From positions 5,794,456-5,858,455 of the forward strand of contig CAXIPT010000006.1 in NCBI GenBank assembly GCA_964030475.1: DNA of 64,000 nt, written 5' to 3'. The stretch comes from Tethya wilhelma. Taxonomy: Eukaryota > Porifera > Demospongiae > Tethyida > Tethyidae. The notes beneath the pieces are model-generated. The model was not told the origin of the DNA and did no database searches. It worked only from the letters and a program-made list of their open reading frames with translations. The position numbers and the translations under genes were made by a program. Below, piece after piece: positions 57,105 through 64,000 of the stretch (positions are counted from its first letter, which is position 1; each line of letters opens with the position of its first letter).

Positions 57105-57520
57105 CACAGTGCAGCTTTGGATGTGCCGGTGGCCATCGTAGGAGAGAGGTTCTCTGTCAGGTCCCAATGACACTGGAGGTCAGGCCTGACCACGAGTGCT
57201 ATAGGCTCGCCAGACCAGCTTTACTCCAGGCTTGTCGATTCAGATGTGAGATTTAACAGTCATAAAACTTATGTGTGCACGTGTCTGTGTGTGTGTGTAT
57301 GTGTGTGTGTGCGTGTGCGTGTGCGTGCATGTGCGTGTGCGTGTGTGTGTACCATTCATGGTGGATGTTTGATACTGCACTCTTGTTCACTTGTTTCCAT
57401 GCAGGCTGTGTTGGGGATAACTATGTGTACTGGTGTCCTGAGGTGGGCAGACACTACTGTGATGATCCCTCCATTCAACGCGACTGCTGCTGGTCATGTG
57501 GACTCCATGAAGTACCATGA
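53749..57520 (+). CDS. Secreted Ig/TSP1/PLAC protein, paralogue B (ADAMTSL-like)
   Basis: Exons 53749-54079, 54238-54480, 54609-55079, 55246-55542, 55645-55732, 55808-56055, 56168-56396, 56465-56586, 56666-56706, 56785-56985, 57110-57245, 57405-57520 sum to 841 codons (840 residues). Signal peptide (MWLHKGCTFFLVALLLGTTA), then about five Ig-like modules (DCFFWL to GNYTCRVC; FCIERG to GEWTCSVGNEYG; CETVCIRRG to DNYTCDAP; CIFIGESLNLTC to TFECFLVD; SVTIFCP to GTYVCRTSNLAGQD). Two TSP1 repeats follow (VWSTGEWTE with CDNPCAQAVRRRSVVCRQMR; CSFGCAGGHRRREVLCQVP), then a PLAC-type Cys domain (CCVGDNYVYWCP to QRDCCWSCG). No protease domain, so ADAMTSL- or papilin-like. Intron 9 uses a GC donor. Role in matrix or cell contact is inferred. 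Confidence 0.88.
56083..56166. repeat. (CA)n microsatellite ending in a splice acceptor
   Basis: CA tract whose last unit supplies the CACAG acceptor of the exon at 56168. Confidence 0.9.
57059..57102. repeat. (CT)n microsatellite at the second TSP1 acceptor
   Basis: CT tract followed by CCACACAG, the acceptor of the exon at 57110. Confidence 0.9.
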
Positions 57521-57837
57521 CAATAGAACCACGCTGAACTTTTTTACAGAAATTATATTTTGTGGCATTTTCAGGTGTGACGAAGCTGTTTATATGCAAA
57601 CTATATCTAGCTACATGCCAACAACTTAATTGCTCGTGTCACAATTTATCATTCTGAAATACATGTAATCATTATCTCATGGAGTACTTCCATACTTGTG
57701 TTGTTTTCACAATCAGTCATTGACAGCCTATATAATATGCGGCCGGCCGGCGGGTTAGATAAGATTGCAATTAAGATATCTAGATAGAGCTTATAGCTTT
57801 AGCGACCTTTACCCAGTTCATCACATGCCGCCGTTGA
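57521..57837. other. Spacer between paralogue B and receptor 5
   Basis: Unique AT-rich sequence with a GGCCGGCCGGC run at 57739-57751. No gene seen. Confidence 0.45.
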
Positions 57838-59621
57838 ATGATCACAGTGATGTATAGAAACGCAGGGGATTTTGTGGATGTCCATAAGGATGTTGGTGTC
57901 CAAGCTGTAGCAAGCATCACGAGTGGGCTCTCAGTACTGGGCTCTCTGCTCATCATCCTGCTCTACGTGTGTGTGCGTGACCTTCGAACCACTGCTCGAT
58001 ACATCCTGGTCCACCTCTCCGTGGCTGACTTTGGCACAGCCCTCTCCAATCTCACTGGAGAGGTGGCCAGGTTTGACAAATATTACGATGTATCTTCGCA
58101 CAACTTCACCACCCATTCAATGGAGAGGTTCTGCATCGCCCAGGCGTTCCTTGCCCTCTACTTCACCCTCAGCTCCTGTCTCTGGACCCTCACCCTAGCA
58201 TTCTACATGTACCTCCTGATCATGAGCAAAAATACAAACTTTGTAAAGTTCTTCTTGAGGATTTCCTATTTGATCTGCTATGGATTTCCCTTACTAGTTA
58301 CCCTCTGGTTATTACTGACAAGACGACTGGGATACGCCCCCTACAACTCAGCTGGATGGTGCACCATTGTGGCATACAGACCTCAGGACATGATGAAAAC
58401 CCCTCATAATATCATCACCGACAATGGACGGGACAGATATGGCGCCTTCTTTGGCTACGACTTGTGGATAGTGCTGACATGCTGTCTTATTTTGGTTATC
58501 TACACCTCTGTCCACAGCTACATCAGACTAGAGGTAAGGTAGCACCGTCCACAGCTATAGGTGAGGCTATAGGTGAACATGTCAATAGTATATGTTATGG
58601 TCCCTGCATGATACTCAGGGATTGTGAGATGGTGCATGCCAAATAAGGCAGTTTAACTCAATCAGGTTTAAGACCATCCACACAATTGACTCCGACCCAG
58701 TAGCATAGTACCATTCTTACTACAGTAATTTATGTGTCACACTAAACTCAATGTTACAATATTCAGATTGACCAAATTTGGGGGAAATTTCCACATGACA
58801 TTGATCGAGATAAGAATTCTATTTGAAGTAGCTAAAAGTGTTAATGAAAGCAACCACCCACTGCATGTCACTGTGATCCTTTCAGTTCCAGCCCTTGCTT
58901 TATAACACCACTGTATTTATACTAACACACGTCATTCCAACCCCCAAACCAACTTGAGAAATTCCATCCGTCCCTTTATACACCTACAGCTGAAGAACTT
59001 CACCAAGTCAGCTCCCCACAGTGACACAGCGGCCTACTGGGAGGCCATGCACAAGATAGACTACAAGTTCATTGTGATACCCTTGATATTCATCTTGCTG
59101 AGAGTGTGGTCCATCATCAGCAATGTCCTGCTAGTCTATTATGGTGTGACAGATGTCAACAAACTTGGCAGCTTTATTAAAGTTCTCTTCTATCTAACAG
59201 TAAGATTATTAAACTCTACTTTTCTCTTTTTATAAAGCAAAACACCTTCATTATCATTCAAACTCAGGGTATAGGTGATTCTGGCCAAGGATTTCTGAAT
59301 GCTATTCTCTTCATCTTCTCTACCCCCAACGCCCGCAAGAGGCTACTGGGGATCATATGGTGCAACAAATGTTGTTGCCATGGTAACCTCGATGATAGCT
59401 CACAACCTGACAAGGTGGCTCAGCAACAAAGTTACAAGCAAATCCAAGAGCAGAGCCAAAGAAGAGGCCCAAACAGCGATGAGAGTGAGAGTAGCCCCCT
59501 CTACAATAGCTCCTTTGGTGAGAAGAGACCAATGGTATACGGGACCAGCACCACTGGCACACAGCTGATGGTCAGCACGTCTGCAAGTTTTTCTGTTACT
59601 GAAACTTCAAAGACAGACTAA
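57838..59621 (+). CDS. GPR157-like seven-transmembrane receptor 5
   Basis: Exons 57838-58533, 58990-59199, 59268-59621 give 419 residues. Same three-exon structure as receptor 3 and the closest relative by eye (RRLGYAPYNSAGWCTI against GRLGYSPYESTGWCSI). Marks: VRDLRTTARYILVHLSVADF, YGFPLLVTLWLLLTRRLGYA, IDYKFIVIPLIFILLRVWSI, GIGDSGQGFLNAILFIFSTP. The tail has a Cys cluster (WCNKCCCHG) and a long Ser/Gln-rich segment. An AATAAA signal lies at 59688. Receptors 3 and 5 flank the two Ig/TSP1/PLAC genes, suggesting block duplication or shuffling. Confidence 0.92.
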
Positions 59622-61065
59622 CTGTAGCTACGTTTGATGATGCTATTTGTCTCAAATTGTTTGGTGTTTACTTTCAGAGGAAAAAATAATAAAATATACT
59701 TTGTTCCATGTTTTTATACTTACACCAGAAACAATTGCATATACTGACTCACTGGAATGATAATATCATGATACTTAAACTTTTGGTTACACAGTATACA
59801 AGTTTCATGATCGAGGTTAAATCAAGTGCATGTCAGCCCATGCAATTAAGCACTGATATATGTAAGCTCTTATAATACCAGGCCAGTGTGCATGGTGAAG
59901 TCCACTCCACTGAATGGCTACTGTGGTGACCAAACAGTATAATAGTTACAGGGAATGGCCTGGTGCAATACATCTGATTATCCACTAAGCTTTGAAACCA
60001 GCTCTATATAAAGCCACCAAACTAGCTAATGTGTGTTAATGTATTGTAGCTGCTATAACTGACCAAAGTAAATGTTTATCTCTGTGTTTATGGTAGCTAC
60101 ACAAGTAGCTAGTTCACAGTCAAGTGTACTTAATTACATCCAATAATACAAGAGCTTTGAAGCTAGCTCACTGAAAGCACACAATAGAGGAAATATACCT
60201 GTGGTTAATTTAGATGCATTGAACAATGAATTGCTTCACTAAGGGTCAGTAGTCATGATGCATGTGCACCCATAGATACTGATAATATCATAATAATTAA
60301 TATTATAGTGCCTTTTAATAATCATAGTCTTCAAACTGTGCCTCTAGCTGTATGGTGCACCTTTCTCAATTGGTGAAGTGATCATACAATGGGCCAGGCA
60401 CTTGCTGCAACAAAAACTATATTATGACATTATTATACTTGTGTGTACATATGTTATAAGGCTTGGGAGAAATTTTTATCAAAGACAGTCTACACTGCTA
60501 GAATAAATTATAGCTAACATAAGAGATAATGCTGTTAGTGCAGCCTATTTTAAATGCTCTGGCATCAGTATAATGCTGGTGTTAGTTACTTTGTGTTTTC
60601 TTTCAGAAAAAAAACCTGTTTGTTCCATGTTTTCATCGCCATCCATAGAAACCTCGTGGGACTAATGTAGATCTCATGTGATATCCATTTGTTTACATTT
60701 AGCTAATGTATACACATGCATGACTGTATAAATAGTACCCTGAAAAGTTTACTATACAAGTTTCAGTGTTGTCTTTTAGAATAGCTTTCCAATTGGTAAA
60801 CCATTCAATTTGTTCTATAGATACAGTATATAGTACGAGGTGAGAGAGTCAACTATTAGACAACAGGCTATAAAGTTCAGATTGAAGGTAAGTAGCAACT
60901 TACGGGGGGACTTACAGAATCAGAGTGAGCATGGCATGTTGATATGTGCCAGTTATAAAGTTAGATGTGTAAGAAACAGAAAACAAAATTATCCATGACT
61001 GTTTAATTATAGAGAACAAGTAAAACAGTGTAAGCAGATAATCATCACTAAGAGACAGGGAGAAG
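59622..61065. other. Intergenic spacer
   Basis: AT-rich unique DNA and the upstream region of the beta-helix protein gene. No repeat or gene recognised. Confidence 0.5.
59688..59693 (+). terminator. AATAAA polyadenylation signal of receptor 5
   Basis: Canonical hexamer 67 bp after the stop codon. Confidence 0.5.
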
Positions 61066-64000
61066 ATGAGGGCGGGTCCAGCTGCAGTGTTCTTGCTTCT
61101 ATTCCAAGCACTGATGTGCTACTTACTCTTGCCAAGCCAAGCTAGGACTTCTCCTGTTGTGGTGCACCCTGTACACAATAATAGCCAAAGCACTAGTGGA
61201 TGTGTTTGGAATGACTCAATGCAGTATGTGTGCAAGGATCTAGACAATGCCTTGGAGAGTGTTCAACACCTTCAACAGCTAGATGGTGACCATCCAATAA
61301 CTGTTGATATTCCACTGGGAGACCACAGCCTTCATGAAGTACACACCTTCATAAATTTGAAGTCAGGAATAGTCATACGTTTCAATGGCTCAAAAAGTGC
61401 CAACGGTATACCAACAGTGAACTGCACTAGTACTGGGAATGGAAGTATTGTATTTAAAAATTCTTCACAAATCAGCATCACTAATATCTTCTTTGTTGGA
61501 TGTGGAGGCCCACAAAACTCAAATCACACAGCTCCCATTTTTGCTGCTCTGCACTTTCAAAACTGTGACTATGTTAGCATTTCGGGTGTGAAGATGCTTC
61601 ACTCCAATGGGGCAGGACTGATCATGGTCAACACAGTCGGTACAAATGTTATCCAACATTCTGAATTCAACTACAGTAAATTAGCACCAAACACCCTCGG
61701 GGAGACTCATTTTGGAGGTAACGGTGTGCGTATAGAGTTTATGCCAACTGAAAATGATAGCACAACTAGGTATGAAATTTCAAATGTTCTCTTCAATGGG
61801 AACAATGCAACCAGTGGGTCTTACAAGCTCTCTCATGCCTACTTCACAGAGAAAATGGACAGGAAGTTCACATTTGGAATGGGAGGAGGACTAGCCATAG
61901 TGTTTGGAAAGGGATCTACAAACAAGAACATTACTATTCACATCTGCACATTTTTGAACAACGTTGCCAACCAGGGAGGAGGCTTAGCACTTGTCTTTTT
62001 CCCAGACAGCCATTACAATAGTGTTACAGTAACAAGCAGCTGCTTTCAAAGAAATAACTGTACAACTCAAGCTGTTCCACCATCACTCAGCTCAGATGGA
62101 GGAGGTATGTCAGTGTACTACATGAACGGTTCAGTCAACAACAGTGTATTGATTGAAGACTCACACTTCACAAAGAACATTGCTTACTTTGGAGGGGGGC
62201 TATCGTTGCAAACTGGACTAATATCTAACGGAGCTCAGTTACAAAGAAACATGTTTGAAGTAAGCAAGTGTACATTTGACAAGAACTCAGCAAGAGTGGG
62301 TGCTGCAATGGATCTGTATTGCCAGAATCCTGTAGAAATTGAAACTGTTTGTTCAGCAACTCCAAAAATATCAAACACAAACTTCACTCAAAACAAAGGT
62401 AAATACAACTACAACAACAACAGACGAGCCAAAACATTTACTGCATTAAATATCCAATACCTCTCTGTGTACTTCACGGGAAATATTCAGTTTTTGGATA
62501 ACTGTGCATCAGGAATGGGACTACAGCAAGCTGTTGTTGAAACAAACGAACACACAACTCTAGTGTTTTCAGGCAACCAAGGGAAGGTGGGAGGTGGACT
62601 GGTGTTGATAGGCCTGTCGACCATAGTGCTTAAGAAACAGGTCAAGGTAGTCTTCACTGACAATTCGGCCATGGAAAGAGGCGGGGCAGTGTTTGCAAGA
62701 CAGACTCAGGAGAGGTACATTGCATACGACTACAGCTGCTTCTTCAGACACTCCATCTGGACCACCCACCCAGACAACTGGACGAAAGATGACATTTCCA
62801 TTAGCTTCTCAAACAACACTGTAATTAACTCAGATGGTAAAACTCGGGAGAGTGCAATATTTGTCAGCTCCCTATTGCCGTGTGTGTGGCCATCCAGCCT
62901 CACCTCCAACTCAGACAAAGACATTAAAAGTACATTTTGTGACTGGGATTCGTGGCACTTTGAAACTGAATGTAGAGATCAGATAAGAACACTACCTGCT
63001 GGTTTTGAGAGCGCATCATACAGCCTAACTGCATTCCCGGGTCAAATGGTCCCATACTTGAATACAATTAAAGTCTATGATGACTTCCGGCACAATGTAG
63101 TGACTGATAATCAATTCGTTGCACACATTGTAAAAGTCGACGGTCAAAAAGATCCGACCCACGACGTGCATCTTCAACTATTAGGAAACGATGCAATGGT
63201 GATATACGGCAACGCTGTTCACAAGACTGTAGATGTCTTGTTACAGAGCACCGACGAACGCAGCATCTCGACTCATCTGAAGGTCAAGATGACTCCATGT
63301 CCACCAGGGACACACTTGACCGAAAGAGAAAGTGGACCAATCCAAGAATGCAGCTGTCCAAGGGGAGCATTCCGTGGCAACCTCTTTTGCTTAAAAAATA
63401 TATCGAATTTTACATCTCCTTTTCAGGTATACTTGTTTGACGGCCATTGTATCAGCTACAAGAACTACACAAGAAATGAGACCAACCACACCAAGTTAGT
63501 TGTAGCCCGCTGCCCTTACATAGCTGGGGACATTTGCTCAAAATCCCGACCACTTCTGAGAGCCTACAATCAGGTACCAAACATAACTGACCAAATACAA
63601 TTCAACAAAGATTTTTGCAGTCTTGTCAACAGAGAAGGCCCACTGTGTTCTAAATGCAGTGAAAACTATAGTATTGATATATTCTCTTCAAACTACAAGT
63701 GTGTGAATTGTACAAAATATCCAATTGTGCTCCAATGGACACTGGCAAGTCTTCTCATTATTTTCCCAATAACAATATTCTTTCTCGTTGTGACCATCTT
63801 CCACGTTGGCATCACCTCAGCCTCCACCAATGGATACATATTCTTCAGTCATGTCACAAGTATCCCACTGAATGCCTTGATAATAGAATCTGCCTGGGAT
63901 ATCATTTTTAAAAAAGATTCAAGCAGCAAAGGAAGGTTCTTAACAGCTGCCCTGTTCCTACCCTATCGAATATGGTCACTGGAATTTCCACAGATTTTCT
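61066..64000 (+). CDS. Large beta-helix, multi-pass membrane protein (partial at 3' end)
   Basis: One uninterrupted frame of 978 codons from ATG 61066 to the window end. A signal peptide (MRAGPAAVFLLLFQALMCYL) precedes a long extracellular region of parallel beta-helix type with polymorphic-outer-membrane-protein-like repeats: FGMGGGLAIVFG, NNVANQGGGLALVF, KNIAYFGGGLSLQT, GNQGKVGGGLVLIG and FTDNSAMERGGAVFARQ recur at intervals of about 50 residues. Many N-glycosylation sequons. A Cys-rich block follows (PCPPGTH, CSCPRGAFRGNLFC, GPLCSKCSENYSID), leading at about residue 885 into hydrophobic helices (WTLASLLIIFPITIFFLVV), so the protein is membrane-anchored, probably several times. Similar receptors are known in early-branching animals; function unknown. 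It lacks introns, unlike most neighbours. Confidence 0.85.
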   Translation, partial: MRAGPAAVFLLLFQALMCYLLLPSQARTSPVVVHPVHNNSQSTSGCVWNDSMQYVCKDLDNALESVQHLQQLDGDHPITVDIPLGDHSLHEVHTFINLKSGIVIRFNGSKSANGIPTVNCTSTGNGSIVFKNSSQISITNIFFVGCGGPQNSNHTAPIFAALHFQNCDYVSISGVKMLHSNGAGLIMVNTVGTNVIQHSEFNYSKLAPNTLGETHFGGNGVRIEFMPTENDSTTRYEISNVLFNGNNATSGSYKLSHAYFTEKMDRKFTFGMGGGLAIVFGKGSTNKNITIHICTFLNNVANQGGGLALVFFPDSHYNSVTVTSSCFQRNNCTTQAVPPSLSSDGGGMSVYYMNGSVNNSVLIEDSHFTKNIAYFGGGLSLQTGLISNGAQLQRNMFEVSKCTFDKNSARVGAAMDLYCQNPVEIETVCSATPKISNTNFTQNKGKYNYNNNRRAKTFTALNIQYLSVYFTGNIQFLDNCASGMGLQQAVVETNEHTTLVFSGNQGKVGGGLVLIGLSTIVLKKQVKVVFTDNSAMERGGAVFARQTQERYIAYDYSCFFRHSIWTTHPDNWTKDDISISFSNNTVINSDGKTRESAIFVSSLLPCVWPSSLTSNSDKDIKSTFCDWDSWHFETECRDQIRTLPAGFESASYSLTAFPGQMVPYLNTIKVYDDFRHNVVTDNQFVAHIVKVDGQKDPTHDVHLQLLGNDAMVIYGNAVHKTVDVLLQSTDERSISTHLKVKMTPCPPGTHLTERESGPIQECSCPRGAFRGNLFCLKNISNFTSPFQVYLFDGHCISYKNYTRNETNHTKLVVARCPYIAGDICSKSRPLLRAYNQVPNITDQIQFNKDFCSLVNREGPLCSKCSENYSIDIFSSNYKCVNCTKYPIVLQWTLASLLIIFPITIFFLVVTIFHVGITSASTNGYIFFSHVTSIPLNALIIESAWDIIFKKDSSSKGRFLTAALFLPYRIWSLEFPQIF

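Noticed and set aside
1..64000. tRNA or rRNA genes
   Set aside because: Looked for tRNA A/B-box patterns and rRNA-like blocks by eye and saw none; a covariance-model scan would be needed to exclude them.

Overview
The window looks like nuclear DNA of an early-branching animal, most likely a demosponge. Genes are spliced with mostly short GT-AG introns and packed at roughly one per 3-4 kb. They include animal chromatin, WASH-complex and heme-peroxidase genes, a TRIM-NHL protein, a cluster of GPR157-type receptors, secreted Ig/TSP1/PLAC proteins and a beta-helix membrane protein. No tRNA, rRNA, CRISPR or bacterial operon signals were seen. Assignment to sponges is inference. Everything rests on reading the sequence; no searches were run.

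Layout: 1-2250 (+) the end of a KMT2A/B (MLL/trithorax) methyltransferase; 2588-4397 (-) RRP1; 4511-5754 (+) ITPA, head-to-head with RRP1; 5884-21669 (-) WASHC2/FAM21, whose 8-kb intron (6611-14659) holds two complete same-strand heme peroxidase genes (6824-9686 and 10187-13098); 22053-23546 (+) a phytanoyl-CoA dioxygenase-family enzyme; 24155-26365 (+) an intronless TRIM-NHL gene; 26633-28299 (+) TBCEL; 28430-29157 (+) a dehydroascorbate-reductase/CLIC-like GST; 29516-31561 (+) a GPR157-like receptor.

32059-38542 appears to be the other haplotype of the TBCEL-GST-receptor interval, inserted as two contigs (the second inverted). 38544-39865 is a near-perfect second copy of 30738-32057, an unmerged contig overlap. 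Single Ns mark every breakpoint. The alternative haplotype carries an insertion of at least 3.8 kb with terminal inverted repeats between TBCEL and the GST.

39866-64000: a 34/35-bp minisatellite (40643-41400); GPR157-like receptors at 42497-44656 (-), 44861-46704 (+), 47245-48939 (-, disrupted) and 57838-59621 (+). Between them sit two paralogous secreted Ig/TSP1/PLAC genes, 49192-53308 (disrupted 5' end) and 53749-57520 (intact, 840 aa). An intronless beta-helix multi-pass membrane protein starts at 61066 and runs off the end.

Functional groups are a housekeeping block (KMT2, RRP1, ITPA, WASHC2, TBCEL) and a cell-surface/secreted block (receptors, Ig/TSP1/PLAC proteins, beta-helix protein). 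The most notable observations are the nested peroxidase pair with gene-conversion tracts and a shared unrecognised C-terminal extension, the receptor/secreted-protein cluster, the polymorphic TIR insertion, and microsatellites abutting 3' splice sites in many introns.
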